Positions 9,127-17,417 of a DNA stretch of 30,905 nucleotides are shown piece by piece (the stretch's first letter is position 1; each line of letters starts with the position of its first letter). Under the pieces are notes generated by a model. That model saw only the letters and a program-made list of their open reading frames with translations. It was not told where the DNA came from and ran no database searches. This DNA comes from Chloroflexota bacterium. GTDB lineage: Bacteria; Chloroflexota; Ktedonobacteria; Ktedonobacterales; Ktedonobacteraceae. The position numbers were made by a program, and so were the translations under genes. Location: assembly GCA_902812455.1 (NCBI GenBank), contig CADDZH010000064.1, positions 1 through 30,905 on the forward strand, in the 5' to 3' direction.

Positions 9127-9771
9127 CTACATGGCCCTTGTAATAACATATTCAAGATCAGCGGCACGTTTAAGCGCCCGGAACTGCAATACTTTCACAT
9201 TGGCCTCGCTCAAGCCCATTTTCAGAGCGGTCTCTTTAATAGATAGGTTGAGCAGAAAACGGCAGGTCAGAACTTCCCGGTAATGTTCAGGCAGAGCCTG
9301 CAGGATACGCTGCACTCGCTCTAGCGGCCTGCTGCTGGCACCCGAAAGCTCTTCTTCGGCAGGCCCTTCCCAGCCAGCTTCTAACAGTTCCTCCAGCGAA
9401 CTGCTAGAGATACGATAATGCGCGCGCCAGTAATCAGCGATAGTCGTCCGCGCGACCTGGAATAACCATTTCTGTATGCTTTGTGCGTCTCGCTCCGTAT
9501 TGACCCCGCGCACGGCTTTCAGAAATATTTGTGAAGTCAGATCCTCGGCCTCCTCACGATTGCCAACCTTACTATAAACGTAGCGGTAGATCGTGCCGAG
9601 GTTTTCCTCGTAGAGTGTCTGGAACTCCCGCACTGGCATTTTTTCCTCTGGCATGGGAACCCTGGCTCCAACGGCCTTCTGACTGGCTGTAGCTGGATAT
9701 GGATCGTTCAACCCGGCAGCAGGGTCATCCACGCGCTCACCGGCAGAGCTTTTATCGCGCGGTATACTCAC
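9127..9771 (-). CDS. ECF-family RNA polymerase sigma factor
   Basis: A sigma-70 family protein of the extracytoplasmic-function class with regions 2 and 4 only. Region 2 contains YRYVYSKVGNREEAEDLTSQ, and region 4 contains LPEHYREVLTCRFLLN followed by a helix-turn-helix SIKETALKMGLSEANVKVL. A linker of about 40 residues separates them. The frame can open at a TTG (9792). The GTG at 9771 (VSIPRDKSS) is preferred because AAGGAG lies nine bases upstream of it; that gives 214 residues. The first 50 or so residues are disordered, and an internal start near MPEEKMPVREF cannot be excluded. It is followed by the Rieske membrane protein, probably in one transcript. It likely directs polymerase to stress or redox genes, but targets cannot be read from the window. 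Confidence 0.88.
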   Translation of the reverse strand: MSIPRDKSSAGERVDDPAAGLNDPYPATASQKAVGARVPMPEEKMPVREFQTLYEENLGTIYRYVYSKVGNREEAEDLTSQIFLKAVRGVNTERDAQSIQKWLFQVARTTIADYWRAHYRISSSSLEELLEAGWEGPAEEELSGASSRPLERVQRILQALPEHYREVLTCRFLLNLSIKETALKMGLSEANVKVLQFRALKRAADLEYVITRAM

Positions 9772-9793
9772 ATCACAGCGCTCCTTCTGCAAG

Positions 9794-9820
9794 CTTCAGA
9801 AGATCTACACCCTTCTGAAG
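9794..9820. other. Inverted repeat just upstream of the sigma factor gene
   Basis: CTTCAGAAG (9794-9802) and its exact complement CTTCTGAAG (9812-9820) are separated by 9 bases, about 25 bases upstream of the preferred sigma start. It could be an operator or leader hairpin. No T-run follows on the minus strand, so it is not an intrinsic terminator for the upstream cyclase-like gene. I could not identify a convincing promoter in 9821-9971. Confidence 0.4.
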
Positions 9821-9971
9821 AAACGAAAAGAGTTATTCAGGTACTATTACGGCGGTGAGTTACACGACATTATCGAGGCACAAATGAAGGGCGGACTATG
9901 CTTTTCACACCCCTGCATATCTGATCGTCTCTGCCTTGTGCAGGATGAGGCGGAGCACCAGGAGCCGCAAC

Positions 9972-12872
9972 TCACCGGCTCGCTGGGATTGTTTGAAGCA
10001 CCTGCTCCGCTGTCATAGCGCGTCCTTCTGCCCATGCGGAAGCAAAGGTCTCCGCCCCCAGATGGTCGCGAGCAGTCGCCACCGCCTGCTCGTAGCCGGC
10101 CTGTTCAACCGGCGGCAAAGGTGCATCAATTGCTTCGCGCAACGCTTCCGCAGTTCCCCAAAGGCGCGCTGCCCAGGCCAGTTCTCCCTGCGCTGTCACG
10201 GCACTCGCCAGCCCCTCCAGGCCGGAGGCGAGCAGTTCCTTGTCGCCTATCTCTTGCGCCATCGCCAGGCTTTCCTCGTAGAGCATACGGGCAGAGGCGT
10301 AGTCGCCTCGGGCTGCCTCTACTTTCCCTAACATGCAGAGCACCTCCGCCATACCCTCCCGGTGCTCCATCTCCCGGTACAATGTCAAACTCTCCTCCAC
10401 ACGGCTACGTGCGGTGGCCCTATCCCCCTGTTTGAGCGCCATCCATCCCAGCAGGAGAGACGCGACAGCCATTCCTTCTTTGTCGCCTACTTCCCGATCG
10501 AGCGAGAGACCTTGCTCGAGCAGCGGGTAGACCATATCCTGGTCGCCCTGGGAAACAAAGAGCGTGCCTGCCAACTGCGTCAGCGAGGCAGCGATTCCTC
10601 TCTTGTTGCCCAGCTCCCTAAAAAGCGCCAGGCTCTCCTCGAAGCGGGAGGAAGCCTCGGCGTATCTGCCCTGCTTATTGTCGAGCAATCCATGCATAAA
10701 GAGTGACCAGGCGATACGGTCCCGGTCACCTAGCTCTCTGAAGAGGGCGAGGTCCTCCTCCAACAGGACACGCGCGGATCTAAAATCGCCTCGTCTCCAG
10801 GCCGCCACGCCAAGTCGATTGAGCGAGAGCGCAATGCCTCGCTTGTCCCCAAGCTCCCGGAACAAGGCCAGGCCCTCCTGGGCCAGTATCTCTCCCTGGT
10901 CATAGTTGCTCTGGTTGAAGGCGAGTCGCCCAGCAGCAAGCAAGGCCTTCGCCCGGATAGGAGCTGCAACTTTTGCCCCTGCGCTTCCTGCCAGAGCCTT
11001 TTGCAGAAATGCCAGCCCCTCATTGCGCTGGCCACGCACCACCCAGAAGCGCTCCAGCGCGATACCGAGGCGCAAGGCCACCTCGCCCCTCCCACTTTCC
11101 AAAGCCCATTGCAACGCTGCTCGCAGGTTGTCATGTTCTCGTTCCAACCGTTCCAGCCAATCGACAAGCAGTGGCCCTTTCAGGGCAGGCTCAGCCTCTT
11201 CTGCCAGGCGCAAAAAGTAGCCGGCATGGGCCTGCCGGGCAGCCTGCTCTTCGCCGCTGGCGATGAGCGCCTCCAATCCATACTCACGGATCGTTTCCAG
11301 CATCAGGAGGCGCTGATCCTCCTGCTCCTCACTTTCTCCCCCTGTTTGCGCCACTCGTTGCAGTAAACTCTTGTCGATGAGCGAGGCTATGCCGTCCAGC
11401 ACCTCTCCCGCTTGATCGCCTGATCTGGTGCAGACGGCTTCTGCTGCTTGCAGCGAGCAGCCACCCACAAAGACAGAGAGCCAGCAGAAGAGCCGCTGCT
11501 CCCTGGCAGTAAGCAGTTGATAGCTCCACTCGATGGTGTTGCGCAGGGTCTGCTGTCGTGCTGGCAAGTCCCGCGCCCCGCCCGTCAACACATTCAATGG
11601 TTGGTCCAGGCGCGCGAGCAGGGCCTGCGGAGAGAGCAACTTCATACGCGCCGCTGCCAGCTCGATGGCCAATGGAAGTCCATCCAGGCGAACACAAATT
11701 TCTGCCACTGCCCTGGCATTTGTAGAGGTCAACTTGAACTCGGGTCTCGCCGCTTGCGCACGCTGGAGAAAAAGCGCCACCGCCGGTGTACGCGCCAGTG
11801 CCGCAAGTTTGGGGAGGTGGGAGGGATCGGGCAATGCTAGCGGTGGCACTGCGAATTCGTGTTCAGAACGTACATGCAACACCTCCCGGCTTGTGACAAG
11901 TAGCTTGAGCTGTGGGCAGGATGTGAGCAGATCTGCCACCTGTGGCGCTGCCTCAACTACCTGCTCGAAGTTGTCCAGGAGGAGCAGCGCTTGCTTCTGT
12001 TGCAATACCTCCACCAGGCGCGCGAAGACAGGCTGCCCCATGCTATCCCGAATGCCAAGCGCCCGCGCGATGGTCGGTATGACCAGCGCCGGATCGTTGA
12101 GAGAGGCGAGCGAGACGAAAAACACTCCCCCGGCAAACGCGTCGCTAAGCTCTGACGCAACCTGTAAAGCCAGGCGCGTTTTGCCTGTGCCGCCCGGGCC
12201 AGTGAAGGTCACCAGCCGCACATTATTGCGGCGCAGGAGCCGCGCTGCCGTCGCGACCTCACGCTCCCGCCCAATGAGCGGTGTCAGTTGCACAGGCAGA
12301 GTATCAGAGCGACGATCATGAGTCCTGAGCGGTGGAAAGTCAGCGGGAAGGCCCGCAATCACCACCTGGTAAAGATGGACAGCCTGCTCCAGGTCCTTGA
12401 GATGGTGTTCCCCGAGATCACGCAGGCTCACGCCTTCCGGTAAGTCGTGTTCTACCAGATCGCGAGTGGTTTGCGAGAGGAGCACCTGCCCTCCATGAGC
12501 TGCACTCATCACACGCGCAGCATAGTGGACATCCAGACCCACGTATCCCTCGACCACGCGGGATGGTTCACCGGTGTGCAGCCCCATGCGCACACGAACC
12601 GCTCCGGCCCCGGCCCAGGAATGGAGGGCAAGTTCACGCTGCGCGGCCACCGCGGCTTGGAGTGCGTCGCTGGCGCGAGCAAAGGCAGCAAGCATGGCGT
12701 CCCCCTGCGTATCGACCTCCTGACCGTGATAGGTATGGAAAGCAGTGCGCAGCAGGGTGCGATACTCATTCAACAGTTCGGCGTAGCGTTCACCCAACCT
12801 TTGGAGCAGTTGAGTGGATCCCTCGATGTCTGTGAAGAGCAACGTGATTGTTCCTGCCGGTAAATCACGCAT
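9972..12872 (-). CDS. Cyclase-homology/NB-ARC-type ATPase/TPR signalling protein
   Basis: A 966-residue three-part regulator. Residues 1 to about 172 are a class III nucleotide cyclase homology domain with metal aspartates Asp15 (FTDIEGST) and Asp58 (QGDAM). The usual purine-selecting Lys before GD is Asp54, and the usual Asn of the NxxxR motif is His116 (GLDVHYAAR). About 195-480 is a STAND/NB-ARC-like ATPase with Walker A GPGGTGKT (225-232), LLLLDNFEQV and the GLPLAIELAAARM motif. The C-terminal 400 or so residues are TPR-like repeats (about 8-9) with recurring ELGDKRGIA / YEESLALFRE units. The frame extends to 12896, but ATG 12872 has AGGAGG six bases upstream and matches the family start MRDLPAGT. 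There is no DNA-binding domain, so output is probably through protein contacts or ATP-driven assembly. It stands alone on the minus strand. Confidence 0.9.
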   Translation of the reverse strand: MRDLPAGTITLLFTDIEGSTQLLQRLGERYAELLNEYRTLLRTAFHTYHGQEVDTQGDAMLAAFARASDALQAAVAAQRELALHSWAGAGAVRVRMGLHTGEPSRVVEGYVGLDVHYAARVMSAAHGGQVLLSQTTRDLVEHDLPEGVSLRDLGEHHLKDLEQAVHLYQVVIAGLPADFPPLRTHDRRSDTLPVQLTPLIGREREVATAARLLRRNNVRLVTFTGPGGTGKTRLALQVASELSDAFAGGVFFVSLASLNDPALVIPTIARALGIRDSMGQPVFARLVEVLQQKQALLLLDNFEQVVEAAPQVADLLTSCPQLKLLVTSREVLHVRSEHEFAVPPLALPDPSHLPKLAALARTPAVALFLQRAQAARPEFKLTSTNARAVAEICVRLDGLPLAIELAAARMKLLSPQALLARLDQPLNVLTGGARDLPARQQTLRNTIEWSYQLLTAREQRLFCWLSVFVGGCSLQAAEAVCTRSGDQAGEVLDGIASLIDKSLLQRVAQTGGESEEQEDQRLLMLETIREYGLEALIASGEEQAARQAHAGYFLRLAEEAEPALKGPLLVDWLERLEREHDNLRAALQWALESGRGEVALRLGIALERFWVVRGQRNEGLAFLQKALAGSAGAKVAAPIRAKALLAAGRLAFNQSNYDQGEILAQEGLALFRELGDKRGIALSLNRLGVAAWRRGDFRSARVLLEEDLALFRELGDRDRIAWSLFMHGLLDNKQGRYAEASSRFEESLALFRELGNKRGIAASLTQLAGTLFVSQGDQDMVYPLLEQGLSLDREVGDKEGMAVASLLLGWMALKQGDRATARSRVEESLTLYREMEHREGMAEVLCMLGKVEAARGDYASARMLYEESLAMAQEIGDKELLASGLEGLASAVTAQGELAWAARLWGTAEALREAIDAPLPPVEQAGYEQAVATARDHLGAETFASAWAEGRAMTAEQVLQTIPASR

Positions 12873-13128
12873 GCTGAACCTCCTCGTGCCTCTCAAGATA
12901 TGGATTGTCGCGCTGGCGGGCTAATCGCTCAGGATCAGTATCCCAGACGGCTGTTCTATATTATACCGTATTCTTGCCCCAACCTCGAAGCCTAACCCGC
13001 TCGCGTCGTAAAGCGACATTGGGCGGCTGATCGTAATATATGTTAAGAAAGAGGCGAGCCAATACTAAGGGGTTCCCGTCTGGGAGAAGAACTCGTATAT
13101 ATACTAAGAAATTCAGGAGGGTCAGGCT

Positions 13129-13872
13129 ATGGAGGAGCATTCAGAAGCAATAGATCGGATGCGCGCAGTGACTATCTCCCGCGAGTATGGCAGTGGCGGA
13201 GGTGAAATTGCGATGCGGCTGGCAAAGCGGCTGGGATGGCAGTTGATCGACCATGACATTGTGCGGCGGGTAGCGCAGGAGATGGGTGTCAGTGAAGAGG
13301 AGGCGGAAGCCCGGGATGAGCGGGCTGAGAGCCTGCTTTCACGTATTCTCAACAGCATGCAAGGCATTGACCCGGCCTTGATGGTGAATGCTCCCCCCGT
13401 TGCCTTCACCTCAGATGCGCTGATCTACCGCCAGGCGCTCAGCAGGGTTGTTAACGCGGCGGTAACCAGAGGGCACGTAGTGATTGTTGGACGAGCATCC
13501 CAGGTGCTGCTGGCAAACCGGCGTGATGTGCTGCATGTGCGGGTGATAGCGCCACTTGAAATGCGCGTCCAGTACGTCATGCAGCGTGAGGGCCTCGACG
13601 AAGCAGCAGCTCGCTCTCGCGTCCAGATGAAAGATCGCGACCGCATTCGCTACCTTCAGTCTGAGTATCAGAAAAACCCGGAAGACCCGCACCTGTATGA
13701 TATTGTGATCAATACAGCGGTGCTTGACCTGGATAGCGTGGTGGATATCATTTGTCTCACACTGGAACATAAAGCCAGGCGGCTCGCGGTGCCAACTGGA
13801 GAACTGGGCCCGGTGGTGGGCTTGCCTCCTTATCCGGGCAGGCCGGAAGATTTTCGCCCGCCAGAACAGTAA
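13129..13872 (+). CDS. Cytidylate kinase-like family protein
   Basis: A 247-residue P-loop kinase-like protein of the cytidylate kinase-like family (PF13189 type). The N-terminal ITISREYGSGGGEIA-type signature is at about 15-28 (here VTISREYGSGGG), followed by WQLIDHDIVRRVAQ. An internal VIVGRASQVLL and an Arg-rich lid (SRVQMKDRDRIRYLQ) come before the YDIVINT motif. This family resembles Cmk, but its phosphate acceptor is not firmly established; it is distinct from housekeeping cmk. The ATG at 13129 has AGGAGG nine bases upstream. An internal Met11 is an alternative start. The 12897-13128 region upstream is AT-rich and shared with the divergent cyclase-like gene, with no promoter I would call confidently. 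Confidence 0.83.
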   Translation: MEEHSEAIDRMRAVTISREYGSGGGEIAMRLAKRLGWQLIDHDIVRRVAQEMGVSEEEAEARDERAESLLSRILNSMQGIDPALMVNAPPVAFTSDALIYRQALSRVVNAAVTRGHVVIVGRASQVLLANRRDVLHVRVIAPLEMRVQYVMQREGLDEAAARSRVQMKDRDRIRYLQSEYQKNPEDPHLYDIVINTAVLDLDSVVDIICLTLEHKARRLAVPTGELGPVVGLPPYPGRPEDFRPPEQ

Positions 13873-13918
13873 TTATAAAGCTATGAGCTCTCCCAACAAT
13901 CGGAGCTCGGCACTCTGT

Positions 13919-13951
13919 CGAGGGTAGGGGCGATGCTGGCCATCGCCCTGG
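13919..13951. repeat. Dispersed hairpin repeat, copy B
   Basis: Perfect 8-bp inverted repeat GGGCGATG (13928-13935) / CATCGCCC (13941-13948), loop CTGGC, with the flank CGAGGGTA. It is the inverted counterpart of the element at 7561-7594. It lies between the cytidylate kinase-like gene and the MFS promoter and has no T-run, so it is a repeat rather than a classic terminator. Confidence 0.55.
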
Positions 13952-13958
13952 CTTGTCG

Positions 13959-13986
13959 TTGCTTATAATTTCGTTTATCATATAAT
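13959..13986 (+). promoter_or_regulatory. Predicted promoter for the MFS transporter
   Basis: -35 TTGCTT (13959-13964), 16-base spacer, consensus -10 TATAAT (13981-13986). The predicted start near 13993 gives a leader of about 45 nt before the ATG at 14038. Confidence 0.5.
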
Positions 13987-14037
13987 TAGATACTCGAAGT
14001 GATATAGTAGTGCTACCTGGAAAGGGAAACGAGGGCT

Positions 14038-15909
14038 ATGCGCGCGGTGCAAAACGCGGTAGCAGAGGCATCACGAACTGCAAGAAAATCGCGGCCAACA
14101 GGGCCTAACTATAAATGGATAGTCCTGTCGAATACGACGCTCGGCGTGTTAATGGCGACCATCAACAGTAGCATTCTCTTGATATCGCTGCCGGCCATTT
14201 TTAACGGGATCAACATCAACCCGCTCGATCCCAGCGAAACCAACTATTTTCTCTGGCTGCTTATGGGATATATGGTTGTCACCGCCACGCTGCTGGTCAC
14301 GCTCGGACGTATTTCGGATATGTTTGGGCGTGTCAGGCTCTACAACCTGGGATTTGCCATCTTCACTGCAGGCAGCATTCTGCTCTTTGTAACACCCGGC
14401 GCAGGTAATACAGCCGCAATTGAGCTGATCATTTTCCGCTTGGTTCAGGGCGTTGGTGGTGGTTTTCTCTTTGCGAATAGTACCGCCCTGCTTACCGACG
14501 CCTTCCCGCCCCAGCAGCGTGGCCTGGCCATGGGGATCAACCAGGTTGCAGCCATCCTCGGTTCTATTGCTGGCTTGATTCTCGGCGGCGTGCTCGCTGC
14601 CGTCAACTGGCGACTGGTTTTCCTTGTCAGTGTGCCATTTGGCCTCTTTGGTACCGTCTGGGCCTACTTGATGCTGCGCGAGATTGCTACGATCCGTGCT
14701 CACCAGAAGATCGACTGGTTCGGCAATATCACCTTTGCCATCGGCTTAACCAGCCTGCTCATCGGCATTACCTACGGCATCGAGCCCTATGGGAATTCAG
14801 CTATGGGATGGACCAACCCCTTTGTGATCGGAACGCTGGCCGGGGGTGTGATCTTGCTGGCTGTCTTCGCCTGGATCGAGCTACATGCCAGCCAGCCGAT
14901 GTTCCGGCTGAGCCTGTTCAAAATTCGCATGTTTGCAGCCGGTAACGTGAGTGGTTTTCTGGCAAGCCTTGCCCGTGGCGGTCTGCAGTTCATGCTCGTG
15001 ATCTGGTTGCAAGGCATCTGGCTGCCCCTGCATGGCTATGCCTTCGAAGTGACGCCGCTATGGGCAGGCATCTATATGCTGCCGTTGATGGCCGGCTTCA
15101 TCGCCATGGGGCCGCTCAGCGGCTGGCTCTCCGATCGTTTCGGCGCTCGCTTCTTTTCCACAACGGGAATGCTCATCCAGGCGGTTGGTTTCCTGGCCCT
15201 CACCTTCTTGCCTGCTAACTTTAATTATCTCTGGTTTGCTCTCCTGCTCGTCCTGCTAGGCGTTGGGCAGGGGATGTTCGCTGCACCTAATACGACGGCA
15301 ATAATGAACAGTGTGCCGGCTGAGCATCGCGGCGTCTCTTCGGGAATGCGCTCGACGTTCCAGAACGCGGCCATGGTGATGAGCATTGGCGTTTTCTTTA
15401 GTATCGTCACGGCGGGCCTGGCTTCGGCATTGCCGGGAGCTCTTTTCAGTGGTTTGACAGGAGCAGGCGTACCTGCTTCGTTCGCCAGTCGGATTGCCAG
15501 CCTGCCACCAACATCTGCCCTGTTTGCGGCCTTCCTGGGCTACAACCCGATGGCTACCCTGCTACCTGGCACAGTATTGCATCATCTACCTGCGGCTGAC
15601 CAGGCCAACTTGCTCGGCAAGAGCTTTTTCCCCAACTTGATCTCCTCGCCGTTTATGGTAGGTATGCGAGCGGTGTTCTACTTCTCGCTGGTGATTTGTG
15701 TGATAGCAGCGTTCGCCTCGGCCCTGCGCGGGCAGCGCTACATCTATGGGCAGGATCAGGTGGCAAAAGGGGCAGTCGGCGTTGGCTCGTCCCCAACATC
15801 CGGAGCGGCAGCGTCTATGCGGGAGCCGGACGAGGTTTCTGCAAGCGCGAGCAATCCATCCCATGATGGGCGAGATGGAGGGGATGGCGCCGGGTTCCCT
15901 GGGCAGTGA
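14038..15909 (+). CDS. MFS transporter, DHA2 (EmrB/QacA) family drug exporter
   Basis: A 623-residue inner-membrane protein with about 14 hydrophobic segments, as expected for the 14-helix DHA2 group of proton-driven multidrug exporters. MFS motif A is [12 protein letters not shown] at about 89-100, followed by [14 protein letters not shown] and a motif-C-like run [16 protein letters not shown] second motif-A-like [15 protein letters not shown] opens the C-terminal half. There is an unusually long loop between helices 13 and 14 (around 485-540), and a Gly/Ser/Asp-rich tail of about 50 residues. Substrate cannot be inferred. The start at 14038 has purine-rich sequence (AAAGGG, GAGGG) just upstream. 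It converges on the acyltransferase gene with 29 bases between stops. Confidence 0.9.
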   Translation: MRAVQNAVAEASRTARKSRPTGPNYKWIVLSNTTLGVLMATINSSILLISLPAIFNGININPLDPSETNYFLWLLMGYMVVTATLLVTLGRISDMFGRVRLYNLGFAIFTAGSILLFVTPGAGNTAAIELIIFRLVQGVGGGFLFANSTALLTDAFPPQQRGLAMGINQVAAILGSIAGLILGGVLAAVNWRLVFLVSVPFGLFGTVWAYLMLREIATIRAHQKIDWFGNITFAIGLTSLLIGITYGIEPYGNSAMGWTNPFVIGTLAGGVILLAVFAWIELHASQPMFRLSLFKIRMFAAGNVSGFLASLARGGLQFMLVIWLQGIWLPLHGYAFEVTPLWAGIYMLPLMAGFIAMGPLSGWLSDRFGARFFSTTGMLIQAVGFLALTFLPANFNYLWFALLLVLLGVGQGMFAAPNTTAIMNSVPAEHRGVSSGMRSTFQNAAMVMSIGVFFSIVTAGLASALPGALFSGLTGAGVPASFASRIASLPPTSALFAAFLGYNPMATLLPGTVLHHLPAADQANLLGKSFFPNLISSPFMVGMRAVFYFSLVICVIAAFASALRGQRYIYGQDQVAKGAVGVGSSPTSGAAASMREPDEVSASASNPSHDGRDGGDGAGFPGQ

Positions 15910-15938
15910 CGGCTCCCTTGTGCTCGTCACGGAATGGC

Positions 15939-17279
15939 TCACATTCTGCCTGCCGTCATTCCTGCTTCTAGCGATTCGCCTGTTGGAGCGTTCACGCTCA
16001 GCATGTCCTCTAGTTCGTTCAGAGCGTAGGCCAGGGGTGAGCGGATATATCCCACCCGCTCTGAAGGGCGAGCCTGGATGGTCAGATCGCTTGCGCTGAT
16101 AGTTGCTTTATACAGCCCGTCGTCAATAACGCGCGCAAAGCCGCGCCGTACCGCATATTGCATATAGCTGGCTGCCAGTTTGCGGGCTTTCTCATGGGAG
16201 AGCAAGCGTTGATCGACGTGCCTGCCCATCTCAGCAAGCTCAGCAGCCTCCCGTTCTATATGCGTGGCCAGCTCATTGAGAGTGAATACCGGGACTGCCG
16301 CCCGGCTCACCTCTACAAGAAAAGCGCTGGCAAGCTGTGTGCAGGTAAAGCGCGCGCTCAAGAGCCAGGTGCGGCGCAAGAGAGCATGGAGGTCTTGTGG
16401 CGGCTGCTGCGGATCGTACTCAATGGTAGGAGCCACATCGACGAAGATACCCATGCGCTTCACAGTCATAAAGTCGTAAACGATTGCGACCGGGACAATG
16501 TAGGTCTTTGCAGGGTTGGCCTGCAAGAGGCGGTGGAGCATGGCGCTGAACGGGCCGATCTTGCCCGTGAAAGAGAGTTGCCCTTCCGGCGCTCCCCATA
16601 TTGAACCCCCGTGTGCCAGCCAGTCCATAAGTTCGGCCAGTTCCTGTTTCACCCTTTGCAAAAGGGCGTTTTTCGCCCGCCCACGCCTGGATGGAAGGAT
16701 GATATCAGCGGTACACATCTGCTGGAGCGCTTCGTGGTAGCGCCATGCCAGCAAGTGTGAAAGGGGAGCCGCCTCCAGGCTACGTTCGTCTTCACCTGCT
16801 GCCGCAGCACACTGCTGCAAGAACTCGGGAGTGAAGACATCCCCGGCAGGCACGTCACCCTCCAGGCGCAGCATGTCGTGTACCCATTCTTCGGCAAGGC
16901 ATACCTGCACGTTTCCTACCGGCCGTACACCAATGAAGCGTAGAACGGGTCCCAGAGAGAGCGGGCGCAGAACATAGGATAGCCAGCGTGGCTGCGTCAC
17001 CACGCGGGACAGGAAACCGGGCAAGAAAGCGTCACGCCGCAGCGCGAAGTAGACTTCAGCGGTCACGGCACGCCAGCCCTGGCGAGCAAGAACTGAAATG
17101 AGCTCGGTCATAGGGTCCATATCGCGCTTATGAAGCATGGCAAAATAGGCGGGCCGCTTTCCGGGTACAAGCTCTAATCCGCGAATCTTGAGGTTATGCA
17201 AGATTCTGACGACAATCCAGAAAGAGCTGGACACGATGATGCGGCTGCAACCGGAAAAAAAAGCAACAGGGCGCTTCAT
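15939..17279 (-). CDS. PlsC-like glycerolipid acyltransferase
   Basis: A 446-residue protein with a lysophospholipid/glycerol-phosphate acyltransferase fold near the N-terminus. The HX4D catalytic motif is HKRDMD (His50, Asp55), preceded by a hydrophobic segment (about 14-28). A later GSIWGAPEGQLSF block is in the place of the conserved EGTRS-type motif, and YIVPVAIVYD resembles block IV. The domain is interrupted by an insert of about 100 residues between HX4D and the PEG motif, and followed by about 130 residues of unknown helical sequence, so it is longer than typical PlsC (about 240). It probably acylates a glycerol-phosphate or related lipid at the membrane. The exact acceptor is unknown. 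The ATG at 17279 has GAGG eight bases upstream. It is divergent from the BNR protein gene. Confidence 0.75.
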   Translation of the reverse strand: MKRPVAFFSGCSRIIVSSSFWIVVRILHNLKIRGLELVPGKRPAYFAMLHKRDMDPMTELISVLARQGWRAVTAEVYFALRRDAFLPGFLSRVVTQPRWLSYVLRPLSLGPVLRFIGVRPVGNVQVCLAEEWVHDMLRLEGDVPAGDVFTPEFLQQCAAAAGEDERSLEAAPLSHLLAWRYHEALQQMCTADIILPSRRGRAKNALLQRVKQELAELMDWLAHGGSIWGAPEGQLSFTGKIGPFSAMLHRLLQANPAKTYIVPVAIVYDFMTVKRMGIFVDVAPTIEYDPQQPPQDLHALLRRTWLLSARFTCTQLASAFLVEVSRAAVPVFTLNELATHIEREAAELAEMGRHVDQRLLSHEKARKLAASYMQYAVRRGFARVIDDGLYKATISASDLTIQARPSERVGYIRSPLAYALNELEDMLSVNAPTGESLEAGMTAGRM

Positions 17280-17417
17280 GACTTTACCTCACTTATGATG
17301 AAAAATATGGAATGAGATCTGCCTTCTTACTGAAAGGCTTGGTCATAACCAGCATATGATAAAATACAAATAACCGCAAGGTTGATAGCTACCACAACTA
17401 GAAAGAGATTATTTCGC

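Noticed and set aside
9772..9792. TTG start of the sigma factor at 9792
   Set aside because: No ribosome site precedes it, whereas AAGGAG lies inside this stretch at good distance from the GTG at 9771.
11533..12321. 262-residue plus-strand frame inside the cyclase/ATPase gene
   Set aside because: A shadow of the NB-ARC coding region with Ser/Arg/Ala-biased composition and no ribosome site.
14149..14703. 184-residue minus-strand frame inside the MFS gene
   Set aside because: Antisense to well-conserved transmembrane coding sequence; composition is an artefact of the opposite strand.
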